From assembly GCA_023091665.1 (NCBI GenBank), contig JALJCQ010000025.1:62001-126000 (forward strand): a DNA stretch of 64,000 nucleotides, in the 5' to 3' direction. This DNA is from Pythium myriotylum. Taxonomy: Eukaryota > Oomycota > Peronosporomycetes > Pythiales > Pythiaceae. Under the pieces are notes generated by a model. The model was not told where the DNA came from and searched no databases. It saw nothing but the letters and a program-made list of their open reading frames with translations. Positions 52,586 to 63,081 of this stretch are shown here, in pieces. How positions within the stretch are numbered: the stretch's first letter is position 1; each line of letters starts with the position of its first letter. Made by a program: the position numbers and the translations under genes.

Positions 52586-53297
52586 TCAGCATCGATCCAC
52601 ACTGCTGCTCGCACGTACGCCCATTTTAGCTCGAAGCCCCTCAAAACGCTTCGTCGCCAAAGCCTTCGTGGTAATGTCGGCGATCTGCTTACTGCTTCCA
52701 GGTATCATAGCCTCAGATCCTTTGTGCTGATCTTTTCGCGCACAAAATGGTGTCGAATGTCGATATGCTTCGCTCGTCCGCTGTACTCGACGTTTGGCGC
52801 GAGGCGATGGTACCCTGGTTGTCCTTGTACACCACAGTCGGCCCGCGCTGCTCGGCGTCCAAATCAACAAGCAAGCACGCGTCCATGGTATCTCTTGAGC
52901 ACACAAACTGAGCGCCATGCACTCTAATGCCACGGTTCTTTGGTACCGTGACTTGAACACTACCGACGCGCCATTTACAATTAACACGACGCCCGACACA
53001 GAGTACCGGTCGTCCAAGTTGGCGCCACAGTCGGCGTCAAAGTAGATGCTCAGAGTCACAGTCGGAGAGGTCGCATGATAGTATAGACCGTGGTTGCGGG
53101 TCGTGTAAAGATAGCGGAGTACTCGGATGCCCCCGAGCCAAAGGCATTCACCAGGCGCCTCGACATAGCGACTCAAGTGCCCAACAATGTAGCATACGTC
53201 GGGTCTTATAAAGGTACAGACGTATAGCAAGCATCCTATCAATGACCGATACGGTCGACGGTTCATTGTCATCTCTTAATCTGCCGTTGTTGGCGCA
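52586..53297 (-). pseudogene. copia-like polyprotein, RT C terminus and RNase H
   Basis: Minus-strand frame PYRSLIGCLLYVCTFIRPDV, GHLSRYVEAPG, IYFDADCGANLDDRYSVSGV, then FKSRYQRTVALECMALSLCA, and a tail KQIADITTKALATKRFEGLR typical of the end of Ty1/copia pol. Frameshifts occur after CAQEI; another frame has VVYKDNQGTIA. It is the downstream half of the element whose upstream half lies at 60457-63012; the Gypsy at 53298-60451 separates them. Confidence 0.85.
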
Positions 53298-53600
53298 TGT
53301 AACGGGGTACAAGGTTACACAAGTAGGTTAGGTTGTGTAGGTACATAATGTGTGTGGTCCACTTAGGGGAAAAGTTACCCTAAGTAGTGACTCTCTTTTA
53401 TTAGATTCAGTAGGTGATATCCCTGGGTATTAGATACCAGGGATATCAGGTATAGGGGGAATTATTCCCCAGGGGACAAATCTGAATACAATCAGTTCGC
53501 TTTTTGCCAAGTCCTTGGCGCTCGTCGACAGGGGTCGACTCGGAGCGGCTGCTCACGCTTCCTCAAGCGCAGGTGCTGTGTACGGTCGTGGACCGTTACA
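53298..53600 (+). repeat. 5' LTR
   Basis: 303 bp, TGTAAC at the start, GTTACA at the end. It appears the same as 60149-60451. It contains a dyad around CCCTGGGTAT/ATACCAGGGATATC at about 53420-53450. A primer-binding site would begin at TGG 53604; its tRNA is not identified. Confidence 0.9.
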
Positions 53601-53639
53601 CTTGGTAGCACTCGTCGTCAATCCGACGCCGACATCGTG

Positions 53640-54776
53640 ATGTCCGAAGCTTCCGACTTCGTGATGGCGTCAAGCCATCCGACGCTGTCGCGTCAAGACC
53701 ATCCGTACCTGGATGAGGCCCAGTGGGCCTATCTCCAGAAGATGGAGGCCATCAATGGCCGAGCAAGTGTCATCGAGCTGCTCGGACGCGGCTCCGGCGA
53801 AGTCCTCGCCCATGTCGCGCGTTTTCGCGACTACGAGACAGCTCTCGAGAAGTATCTTCTCGACGTCGTGACGTCCCGCGTGTCCGCGACTCAGGCTACT
53901 CAGCCAGCTCAGGTGCCGCCGACGGCTACGTATGTGCCATCGCCGGCACCTCCGGAACGTCCGAAGGCCGTGAAGGTTACGGTGTCCCCGTATTCGGGTG
54001 ATGAAAGCGACAATCTTGCCTTCTGGCAACGCGAGATCGAGCTCGCCACAGCAGCCGGCTGCATCCGTGATGAACGGCAGAAGATCGCCTTTGCGATCTC
54101 GAACATGACTGGCCGGGCGAAGATCTGGGCCCTCACGTGCGAGACCTCGCATCCCGGATGTTTTTCCGACTGGGCAACGCTTGCCAAGGCGATGAAGTCG
54201 ATGTTTCAACCGCCAAATGTGGCGCATCGCCAGCGAGCTGCGTTTCTCGCTTGTCGGCAAGGTGGCCGCGAGCTGCACACGTATGTGCAGGAGTTACGTC
54301 AACTCCGGGCCAACATGGCTGCGAATGCGCTCGCAGAAGACGTCATGCTGACGACGTTCATGGAAGGGATGGATCCCGGTCCTGAGAAGGCTGCGGTTTT
54401 CCGCGAGGAGCCCATGCTCCTAGAAGACGCGTTCGTCGTCGCGCTGCGGGAGGACTACGTCCAGCGTCTCTCGCGCGGTTTATCCGCGAGTCCGGCTGCG
54501 CCGCCTCCGGTCACGCCGGTTCCACCACCGGTCATCGAACCGATGGACCTGAGTGTCATCGACCTCAGTGGAGTCGATCTCAGCACGGTCGACTTGCGTG
54601 CGATCGACGTGAAGGCTCTTCACATCAAGTGTTCTACTTGTGGGAAGTTCGGTCACTTCCAGCGGAATTGTCCGCGCAAGAGGGGCGGTGGTCGTGCTCG
54701 CCGTGGTCGGCCGCGGCGCTCGGGAAACCGAGGTGGATCTGCTTCCACGTCGCAGGGAAACGACAGTTCCCAGTAG
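53640..54776 (+). CDS. gag: Gypsy Gag
   Basis: 379-residue (approx.) structural protein of the element's virus-like particle. The retrotransposon gag core lies in the middle (FWQREIELATAAGCI, AKIWALTCE, FSDWATLAKAMKSMF, YVQELRQLRANMA). A zinc knuckle CSTCGKFGHFQRNC lies at ~331-344, followed by an Arg/Gly-rich nucleic-acid-binding tail. It stops with TAG at 54774-54776. Pol lies in the same frame downstream, so Gag and Pol are separated by stops rather than by a frameshift. Confidence 0.92.
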   Translation: MSEASDFVMASSHPTLSRQDHPYLDEAQWAYLQKMEAINGRASVIELLGRGSGEVLAHVARFRDYETALEKYLLDVVTSRVSATQATQPAQVPPTATYVPSPAPPERPKAVKVTVSPYSGDESDNLAFWQREIELATAAGCIRDERQKIAFAISNMTGRAKIWALTCETSHPGCFSDWATLAKAMKSMFQPPNVAHRQRAAFLACRQGGRELHTYVQELRQLRANMAANALAEDVMLTTFMEGMDPGPEKAAVFREEPMLLEDAFVVALREDYVQRLSRGLSASPAAPPPVTPVPPPVIEPMDLSVIDLSGVDLSTVDLRAIDVKALHIKCSTCGKFGHFQRNCPRKRGGGRARRGRPRRSGNRGGSASTSQGNDSSQ

Positions 54777-54851
54777 ACGCGGGGCAGTCTACTGGGGCGA
54801 TCACTCCTCGCTCCGCGACGCCGAGTTCGGCAGTATCGCAAGGCGGGGTGA

Positions 54852-57800
54852 GAAGATCTCTTCTCAGCAGTTGATGAGCTGCGCATCAGTGGCGAGCTCA
54901 TCGTCGTCACTGCTCAAGTGAAGGGATTTGCACGTCCCTTCAGAGTCTTAATCGACTCTGGTGCGACGCGCAATTACGGTCGCAAGCAAAGTATTGCTGA
55001 GAATGCTTCTCTGTTTGCTCAAGCTTGTGAGCGAGATCTCGGAAGAGTCTCGGTGCGTCTTGCGACGGGCATCGTCGCAGAGACGAAGAAGATCGAAGTC
55101 GATCTACGCATTGCGTTTGTCGATTTCGACTCAGTCGAGCGCTTTACAGTGCTCGACATGGATGAGAGGTTTGACCTCATCCTCGGCATGCCGTGGCTTG
55201 AGCGCCACGAGCCATGGATCGACTGGAGAACCAAGTCGATTGGGAGCACGTCTCCCGGCAGGAACGGAGCTCAGGAGCGTCATGAACCCTCCTTCGTCCG
55301 CCGGCTGATGAGCCCCATCAAGGATGATGGAAGTGCCTACTTCATTGGCGTAGTGAACGCCATGGACACCTCGGGTGTTCCGGAGACGGTCGTGCCGTCT
55401 GCCGTGGAGTACGGCGTAGAAGAGGGCGTCGAGTTGTCTCCGCCCCCTCCAAGTACCAGCATGGAAGATGCCTCCGGGATTTGTCCCCTTGTCGCGTGTC
55501 CGCGTGCGGTCGAGCCGCTTTCAGGGTCGTCAGGTATGACCGAGCCCATGCCTGAGCCACTCCCGCTCTCGGGCGCGTCGTATGACGTGCACATCGTTGA
55601 TGTGATGACGGGATCGTCGATCGATCCGTCCACGGTCGATATGGCACCGTTGCCAGAGTTCTCTGAGCTGACTAGCTTGGAGGAACTCCCTATGGACGAT
55701 TTCGTCCGCGAGCTCAAGGCTGGTGAGATCGCTGAGGTTGTGATCCTCCGATCTGAGCGAGACCTCGCTGAACTCAACACCTCGACGGTGATTGACGAGG
55801 ATGTCCTCGTTGAGTTTCGTCAGAAGTTTGACGCGCGCCGTGGTTCGGCCATCCTTAAGAATCCGAAGGATCGGTTCTATCCGCTAGCTAAGCGGTTTGC
55901 GGAGACTTGCCTCAGCAAGAATCCGCCGGCGGGGTTGCCCCCTGATCGTGGCGTTCGTCACGAGATCAAGCTCAAGCCTGGCTCGAGCTATGCGACGGTT
56001 CGCCAGTGGGCTCTGCCGGCCGAACAATCGGACTTCATTGATGAATTCTTTGCCAAGAAAGCCAAGGCTGGCCTGGTGCGCGAGAGCGTCTCGCCGCACA
56101 GCGCACCAACGTTCTGTGTGCGCAAGCCAAATGGCAAGTGGAGGATCGTCCACGCGTACAACAAGTTGAACGCACAGACGATTCCTGCGTCCACTCCGAT
56201 CCCTCGGAAGGATGTGATCATCCACCGGATGTCCGGCGCGAAGAAATTCAGTTCTCTCGACTTGGTCGACGGTTATTACCAAGTGCTCATGGAGCGTGGG
56301 GACATCCCCAAGACTGCCGTCAGTACGCCGAGCGGTATGCTCTGGGAGTGGCTCGTGATGCCACAGGGGCTGTCGAACGCCCCAGCGACGTTCAATCGCT
56401 TGGTGACCCATTTGTTCCGTCCCCTGCGAGCGTTCGCACAGACGTACTTCGACGACATCTACGTCCACACGAAGCCGGAGCCCGGTCGTGATTTGGATAC
56501 GCTCCATGAGGATCACCTCCGCCAAGTTCTCGAATGCCTCGAGGAGCATAAGCTTTACGCCAACTTGGATAAGTGTATCTTCGGTGCCGAAGAGATCCCA
56601 GTGCTTGGGTGTTTCGTCGGAGTCGACGGTGTTCGGGCGGATCCCGAGAAGGTGAAGGCAATCGCCGAGTGGCCATCGCCACGGTCCGTGAAGGACCTAC
56701 GCAAGTGGTTGGGTCTCGCCAACTACTTGCACCGGTTCACGAAGAACTACGCCGAGATGGCTCGGCCGCTGACTCAGCTGCTCAAGAATGACGTTGAGTG
56801 GTCGTGGTCTCACGACACGGAAGCTGCCTTCCAAAGGATCAAGGAGAGTCTCCTCCAAGCGCCGATCCTGGCGTTGCCGGATGACTCCGGTCCGTATAGC
56901 GTCGTCTGCGACGCCTCCGATTATGCGATCGGCTGTGCACTTCTGCAGAAGGACCACGATGGTCACGAGAGAGTCATCTCGTATCAGTCTCGCCAGCTCC
57001 AAGCGGCCGAGAAGAACTATCCAGTTCACGACAAGGAGTTGTTGGCGATGAAGTACGCCCTGGTGAAATTCCGCGTTCACCTTCTCGGCGCGTTGCCGTT
57101 CGTGGTCTACACAGACCATGCGTCTCTACGCACGGCGACACAGTCCCCGCACTTGTCGCCGCGAATGGCTCGCTGGTTGTCATTCTTTTCAGAACACAAC
57201 TTTACTGTTGAGTACAAGCCGGGTCGGCTCAACGTGCTGGCAGATGCACTCTCTCGGCGTCCCGACTACGAGATGAACCATCTCACATCAGTTGCTTCTG
57301 ATGTCTACGACTTGATTCGTGACGCCTACGCAGGCGACGCACAGTGTGCGGAGATCATTCGTGCTCTCAAGTCATCCGACTCGGAGAAGTCTCTCTCGCC
57401 TCGTGTTCGAGCCCGACTCCATCGGTACACGTTCGAAGGCGGCCTCCTGAAATATCAGGTCTCGAACAGCGAAGAAGCTCGCGTTGTCGTTCCTGCAGAC
57501 GACGACCTGCGATATGTGATCGCGCATGGTGCCCACGACGCACCTGGTGCTGGCCATCTTGGCCGTGAGAAGACGTACGCGCTTCTCAGCCCAAGGTTTT
57601 GGTGGCCCAAGATGTACAAGTGGGTGTCGCGGTATGTCCGCACGTGTGACGTCTGTCAACGAGTGAAGCCAAGTGCACACTCTCAGGCTCCGCTTCAGAG
57701 CTTGCCTGTCCCCAGCGACTGCTGGCGCTCAGTGAGCATGGACTTCTTCTTTGGCATGCCAAAGACGTCCGCTGGGCACAATGGTGTGCTGGTCTTTGTT

Positions 57801-59192
57801 GACCGTTTGTCCAAGATGGTGCATCTTGTTCCGGTCTCGGATACCTGCACAGGTCTCGACTGTGCTCGACTTTTCGTCGACACCGTGTTTCGACTACACG
57901 GTCTCCCCGACTCAATCGTATCGGATCGGGATCCCAGGTTCACTGGTGATTTCTGGGAAGGTCTCTTCCAAATCCTGGGCTCCAGGCTCGACATGTCGAC
58001 GACAAACCATCCGGAGACCGATGGTCAGACCGAGCGCGCCAACCGCGTCGTCGAGGATATCCTCCGCTCGTATTGTGCGAGTGACCCACTCTCGTGGTGC
58101 GACCACCTCCCCATGGTGGAGTTCGCCATGAACAACTCTGTTCATGCCTCGACAGGTCTGTCGCCGTTCTACGTGAACGGGTTGAGACACCCAGCGCTGC
58201 CGCTCTGTCTCATGGGCAGTGCCCAGTCTGGTGAGGGAGGGGCTCGGCAATTACTTGCCTCCCAGTTGGAAGGTGTTTCAAAGTCGGCGGAGCGCCGCAA
58301 GATCGACGGGTTCTTGTCGACACATGTGAACGTCATCACCCGCGTGCGTGACGCGATGGCAGCTGCCCAAGATGTTCAGAAGGAACAAGCCGACAAACAC
58401 GGTCGGAAGAACACGCACGTGTTCAAGCCAGGCGACTATGTGCTTGTCAGCACGAAGAACCTGTCTCAGAATGCTGTGTCCAGCTTGGGCAGCTCAAAGC
58501 TGCTGCCGAGATATATCGGCCCGTTCAAGGTGTTGAAGCGGAGTGGAAACTCCTACAGGGTCGACCTGCCAACATGGTTGCAGACGCACCCGACGTTCTA
58601 CGTCGGCTTGCTCAAGCCATATCTCCGCCCCGATGGAGATGCATCAGACGAAGAGTCGTCGGAAACAATTCCAAGCGGAGTTGGCGTCGATATGCAACCA
58701 CCCACAGTTGCGCACGAGAACGTGCCAGTCACGGATGGTTCCTCTAGCGACTCTCTCGCAGTGCAGGGTTCTGCAGGTGGCGTGGTTCACCCACACAGCG
58801 AAGCGCCAAGACGCTCTGCACGGCTTGCTCAAGCCCGTCGAAGTGCGACATGGTCGTCAAATGCGACGGCAGCGTCGTCAATACGACGTCGGGTTACGTT
58901 TGCCGAACCCGAAGGAGCACGTCGGATCCCCGACACTGGTGTGAAGACCAGAAGGAAAGCGCTGCGACCGGTGCGCGCTCCTTTGCCTGTGATCGACAGG
59001 AATGGCGAACGCCATTATCACGTCGAGTCTCTCGACAGTGTGCGTGTGCACAATGACGTCCGCCAGCTCTTGGTCAAGTGGCTTGGATATCCAAGCAACC
59101 AGAGCTCCTGGGTCGATGAGAGTGTTCTCAGGCAAGATTGCTCTGATCTTGTTCGTGCATGCGAACATGATCATCCTGGATGGTTCCAGTAG
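54852..59192 (+). CDS. pol: Gypsy Pol polyprotein with chromodomain
   Basis: Open from just after the TGA at 54849-54851 to 59192; I see no good ATG at the start, so it is probably made as Gag-Pol. In order: aspartic protease (VLIDSGATRNY), reverse transcriptase (QGLSNAPATFNRL, YFDDIYVH at about 56445), RNase H (VVCDASDYAIG, YTDHASLR) and integrase. The integrase has an HHCC zinc site (GHLGREKTYA, CDVCQRVK) and a DDE triad (SMDFFFG, IVSDRDPRF, NHPETDGQTERAN). A C-terminal chromodomain (HYHVESLDS, LLVKWLGYPSNQSSWVDE) typically steers insertion toward marked chromatin. All catalytic motifs are intact. Confidence 0.95.
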   Translation, partial: EDLFSAVDELRISGELIVVTAQVKGFARPFRVLIDSGATRNYGRKQSIAENASLFAQACERDLGRVSVRLATGIVAETKKIEVDLRIAFVDFDSVERFTVLDMDERFDLILGMPWLERHEPWIDWRTKSIGSTSPGRNGAQERHEPSFVRRLMSPIKDDGSAYFIGVVNAMDTSGVPETVVPSAVEYGVEEGVELSPPPPSTSMEDASGICPLVACPRAVEPLSGSSGMTEPMPEPLPLSGASYDVHIVDVMTGSSIDPSTVDMAPLPEFSELTSLEELPMDDFVRELKAGEIAEVVILRSERDLAELNTSTVIDEDVLVEFRQKFDARRGSAILKNPKDRFYPLAKRFAETCLSKNPPAGLPPDRGVRHEIKLKPGSSYATVRQWALPAEQSDFIDEFFAKKAKAGLVRESVSPHSAPTFCVRKPNGKWRIVHAYNKLNAQTIPASTPIPRKDVIIHRMSGAKKFSSLDLVDGYYQVLMERGDIPKTAVSTPSGMLWEWLVMPQGLSNAPATFNRLVTHLFRPLRAFAQTYFDDIYVHTKPEPGRDLDTLHEDHLRQVLECLEEHKLYANLDKCIFGAEEIPVLGCFVGVDGVRADPEKVKAIAEWPSPRSVKDLRKWLGLANYLHRFTKNYAEMARPLTQLLKNDVEWSWSHDTEAAFQRIKESLLQAPILALPDDSGPYSVVCDASDYAIGCALLQKDHDGHERVISYQSRQLQAAEKNYPVHDKELLAMKYALVKFRVHLLGALPFVVYTDHASLRTATQSPHLSPRMARWLSFFSEHNFTVEYKPGRLNVLADALSRRPDYEMNHLTSVASDVYDLIRDAYAGDAQCAEIIRALKSSDSEKSLSPRVRARLHRYTFEGGLLKYQVSNSEEARVVVPADDDLRYVIAHGAHDAPGAGHLGREKTYALLSPRFWWPKMYKWVSRYVRTCDVCQRVKPSAHSQAPLQSLPVPSDCWRSVSMDFFFGMPKTSAGHNGVLVFVDRLSKMVHLVPVSDTCTGLDCARLFVDTVFRLHGLPDSIVSDRDPRFTGDFWEGLFQILGSRLDMSTTNHPETDGQTERANRVVEDILRSYCASDPLSWCDHLPMVEFAMNNSVHASTGLSPFYVNGLRHPALPLCLMGSAQSGEGGARQLLASQLEGVSKSAERRKIDGFLSTHVNVITRVRDAMAAAQDVQKEQADKHGRKNTHVFKPGDYVLVSTKNLSQNAVSSLGSSKLLPRYIGPFKVLKRSGNSYRVDLPTWLQTHPTFYVGLLKPYLRPDGDASDEESSETIPSGVGVDMQPPTVAHENVPVTDGSSSDSLAVQGSAGGVVHPHSEAPRRSARLAQARRSATWSSNATAASSIRRRVTFAEPEGARRIPDTGVKTRRKALRPVRAPLPVIDRNGERHYHVESLDSVRVHNDVRQLLVKWLGYPSNQSSWVDESVLRQDCSDLVRACEHDHPGWFQ

Positions 59193-60148
59193 GTGGGACC
59201 GACCACCTCCATCAAGATGAGAAGAGTCTCAAGTTCCTCAAGGAAGACGGTCAGTGGAGCACACGGAAGGTCCGTCTCAGTCAAGTCGACTGTCCCTGTC
59301 TATTGTAGACATGGGTACAAGACCCAAGCAGAAGGCCATAAAGATGGCGAGAACGCCGCGTTCGGCGCAGTCGAAGCTTCGACAACGTCCACCGACCTCA
59401 TCGGTTGCGTTGGACAACGCTCGCACCAAGCCAGAGTGGCTGGCTCAGTTTGGTGTTGCTACACCGAGCAGTTCTCTGCGGTGTAGCCATCACGCCCGAG
59501 CGTATGGCCGACAACACGAAGTTGTCCGGCAGCGTCGTTGTTCGACTGCCACGGGTATCCCCGCACTCCACGAACTCAGTTGAGTCGCTGGATGAGGCTA
59601 GCCAGCCTCTCGAGTACTTGGTAGTACTCGCGGTGAATACCCACCGACCACAGTCTCCAGAATTGGACTGGACCCAGTTCTGGGCACCGTCAAGAGACGA
59701 AGTTTGCGAGTTCGCATCGTACAGGTCTGTACGCTTGCACGAGGCAAGAACCCATCGCACTGAGTGTGTGTGCCAAGTTTGGGCTTGCCGCGAGCTCTGC
59801 TCGCCTCGCAATGGTCGTCTGACCATGCCATTTTGGCTTGCCGCCGTCAGACGGCAAAATGGCCCAGTTTTGGGGGATCGTCATGATCCAGTGGTCGCTG
59901 GCGACCGCGCGCACGTCTGCATGCGTCTCATGACGCAGCGAGGTGTTGCGCCAAGCCGCTGCGGTTCTCGGTCAGTCGTTGTCGAAAAATCGACACGCGA
60001 CTTCGCGCTCATGGTCGCCATGAGTCTGTACCCATTTCCGTGTGGGTCCTCGGAAATTCCGTACTGGAATAGGCTCGTGTTCCTTTTCTAGGACACGGCT
60101 GTTCCTAAAGTAGGGACAAGGGTGTTCCTCATTTTGGGTGGGGGGTGG
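59193..60148. other. Gypsy 3' untranslated region
   Basis: About 950 bp between pol and the 3' LTR. It has an open frame at 59405-60091 with no recognisable domain, which I do not call. It ends in a G-rich polypurine tract next to the LTR. Confidence 0.6.
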
Positions 60149-60451
60149 TGTAACGGGGTACAAGGTTACACAAGTAGGTTAGGTTGTGTAGGTACATAAT
60201 GTGTGTGGTCCACTTAGGGGAAAAGTTACCCTAAGTAGTGACTCTCTTTTATTAGATTCAGTAGGTGATATCCCTGGGTATTAGATACCAGGGATATCAG
60301 GTATAGGGGGAATTATTCCCCAGGGGACAAATCTGAATACAATCAGTTCGCTTTTTGCCAAGTCCTTGGCGCTCGTCGACAGGGGTCGACTCGGAGCGGC
60401 TGCTCACGCTTCCTCAAGCGCAGGTGCTGTGTACGGTCGTGGACCGTTACA
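60149..60451 (+). repeat. 3' LTR
   Basis: 303 bp, appearing identical to the 5' LTR; followed by the GCGCA target duplication. Confidence 0.93.
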
Positions 60452-60456
60452 GCGCA

Positions 60457-63012
60457 TCATGTGTCGACTACTTCCCACTAATCTCGCACTGATTGTATGT
60501 CGCCCGGGAATTCAACTGGTTCTATCGCGTCGCCACATCTACAATATACTGTGTCTAGCTCAGCACGATCGTGCCTTGTTTCACGTCCCGACCGATTTCC
60601 ATACCAAGCACGAACTTAGCAAAGCCGAGCTCCTTGTGTCGAAAGTGTTCAACGAGCTGGTCTTCGATTGACACAGCCACTTCTGCGATTTTGGCAGCGA
60701 TCAAGATGTCATCGACGTAGTCTCCTTGCTGCCATGCTTGACAAATATGCACGAGTCCATGTCGGACGACACAAAACCCATAGCAATCAACACTCGGTCA
60801 ATTGTTCGGTTCCACACGTGTGATGCTTGCTTGAGGCCATAGAGGGACTTGCGTAGAACACACACCATGTCTGACTGTACGTCGACAGCATCCGGCACCT
60901 CCATATAAACGACTTCATTCAGCACACCATAGAGAAAAGCTGTGTCGACATCAAACGGCATTACGACAAACTTCTTGCTGCTGCACACGGCCAGCAACAC
61001 TCGAATCGAGTTGATGTTTGCAACCCGAGAGTAAGTCTTGAAGTAGTTCACACCGAACTGTTGTCGAAAACCACGAGCAACAATGGGTGCCTTGTAACGC
61101 ACTACCTCACCCTTTTCATTCCGATTCTTTGCGAAGATCCACTTACATCCGATAACATTCATGCCACGTTCAGGAGGGACTACTTCCCATGTGCCATTTC
61201 GCATGTGCGCAGCAATCTCCTCACAGATGGGGTCGCGCTAACGGGGTTGTTCACGGCCGGTCGTTGCATCTCCATAAGTTGATGGTACATCAGTCAAACC
61301 GACTGCCGCAAAGCTGTACTCTTCTTCCCAATCATTCAGTCGCTTCGGCCGTGGCGCACCAGGAACGTCATCTCCATGATCATACAAGACAATGCTACGG
61401 GCATCCGTTGTCGTCGATTCACCATTGGCAAGTCGTAGTGGTTCATCATTGTCACGCAGGCCCCCAGTGGTCTGAAACCTATTGCTTGTTTTCGGGTAAG
61501 CCGTCTGTTGGAAGACCAAAGCATCGCTGAGGTTTCTTGGAGGGTTTTGGTGCACTAGAGCCGGTCATTCCGCCAACGGCAATTCAGCAACACCTTTTCC
61601 GTTCATGTGGCCCTGTGGCACGGCAGTACCACTCGAATCGGTTTCTTCCATCTGCTCCTCTATCTATACATCTTTGCCGTGTCTGCATCGTCAGTCTTGT
61701 TGGCGTCGTCGGCGTCTTGCTTCCCAAATATTCTGAATGCTAGTCTCAGTCTGTGTGTTATAGAGGCCATCGACCTCCCGCTCATCCATTGCGAGCGTTC
61801 GGCTAAGCTTGACCTTACCGGTCTCAACATCAACGACCCGGTACGCCTTGGTCTGGTCCGAGTAACCTATCATCATGCACTAATAGCTTTTGGCGTCAAG
61901 ATTATTAGCTTATTGTGCCTGGTCGAGTCGATGTGAGTATAGCCCATGGATCCAAATACTCGTAGATGGCCGAGGTTCGGGCGACGGTCATGGCAAAGTT
62001 TATACAGCGTGACGTCTGGATGCACAGTATTTGTTGGAATGAACACAGCAAGACTCTATTGAAAAAAAGTTCCCTTTATTACTCGTTCCCTTATTCCTAG
62101 TTGCTAGCTCTAGACGTGCTCAGTCTGAAGCAAAAAGGAAAGTGAGCTCCACTTTCCTCGCTTCTTGTTCCTCATCGCACTGGTTGTGGGCCTCGGTCAG
62201 GCCGGAGAGGTTGCCACCCAACCGTCCAGTCTGACCGAGGCCTTTACCGAATTGCACTTGTATAAAACTGTATTAAACATAGAGTCTAACAGTATTGACT
62301 TGTCGATTCAGCAGATACACTGTCGTGTTCACCGCGTCAGCCCACCATCGTACGTCCAGGCCTTCAAAGTGCAGCATGCTCCGCCCCGACTCGATGATTG
62401 CGCATGAATAGGATGTCCTATTCATTCGCTCGGCAAGTCCGTTTTTCTGAGGACCGTACGGTGTCGAACGCTGATGATCGATACCACTCGCGCGGCAAAG
62501 TGCGTCGACCGACGTGTTGACAAATTCGATCCCATTGTCGGCCCGAAATGTCTGGATCTTCTTGCCAAACTGGTTTTGTACGAGAGCCTTGTACTCTGCA
62601 AAGCGAGCTGCTACTTTGCTCTACTTTTTCTTGAGAAAATAAACAGTGACGTAGCGTGAGTAGTCGTAGATGAATGTCAGTATATACCGTGCACCACCAG
62701 TCGAGGGGGTCTTGAATGGTCCCATGTGGTCACTGTGGATTAACTCGAGGACTCTATAACTCTTTACATAAGACTTTGACGAAGGGAACGAAGCGACAGT
62801 CTGCTTCCCCTTCAAGCATCCTGAGCACAAGGCGCCGGCTTCGCCCTTAATCATCGGCAAACCATCCACAGCCGCCTGTGTGCCAGTGTAGCGTCCGCTT
62901 GATGCATGGCCTAAGCGCGCGTGCCAAAGCTCCCACTGCGCTGGAGCTCCAGCACAGTCGACCATCATGGCCGTCTCAGGTTCTACCGAGAGCTGGTACA
63001 TGGTCCCGACCC
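60457..63012 (-). pseudogene. copia-like polyprotein, integrase and reverse transcriptase half
   Basis: Minus strand, from high to low coordinates: GAG-pre-integrase and zinc region (ELWHARLGHASSGR, LCSGCLKGKQ, 63001-62621), integrase core (FRADNGIEFVN, STPYGPQKNGLAERMNR, to about 62285), LRVFGSMGYTHIDSTRHNKL (about 61930), linker, and RT (GCKWIFAKNRNEKGEVV, PFDVDTAFLYG, LYGLKQASHVWN, then YVDDILIAAK). Stops and frame changes occur at several points, including two TAG codons after TIVLS near 60540. A 225-bp stretch (62057-62281) interrupts the integrase. The element is dead. Confidence 0.88.
62057..62281. other. Small insertion in the copia integrase region
   Basis: The copia reading frame stops at YLLNRQVNT and resumes at VFIPTNTVHPDVTLYKL, with 225 bp of unrelated sequence between. 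It is flanked by AGACTC on the left and GAGTCT on the right. It may be a short mobile element or solo LTR; type not determined. Confidence 0.45.
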
Positions 63013-63081
63013 TTGGTTTATTAAGAGTAAGATGACGCTCTTGGAACCTTCAAGAGCGTCATCCTACTCTTAATAAACCAA
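63013..63081. repeat. Hairpin with 31-bp stems at the junction of two element remnants
   Basis: 63013-63043 pairs with 63051-63081 with a single mismatch around a 7-nt loop (GAACCTT). Copia-like sequence lies on its left and transposase-like sequence on its right. Confidence 0.92.

Larger units (their letters stand above)
53298..60451 (+). mobile_element. Ty3/Gypsy chromovirus-type LTR retrotransposon, complete
   Basis: 7154 bp with LTRs at 53298-53600 and 60149-60451 (303 bp each, TGTAAC...GTTACA), which look identical by eye, and the 5-bp target duplication GCGCA at 53293-53297 and 60452-60456. A G-rich polypurine tract lies just before the 3' LTR (60133-60148). Gag is at 53640-54776 and pol at 54849-59192. 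Identical LTRs mean a recent insertion. It landed inside a decayed copia-like element. Confidence 0.95.

Noticed and set aside
59405..60091. 228-codon open frame after Gypsy pol, a possible env-like gene
   Set aside because: No signal peptide, membrane segment or recognisable motif; it fits a chance frame in the 3' untranslated region.
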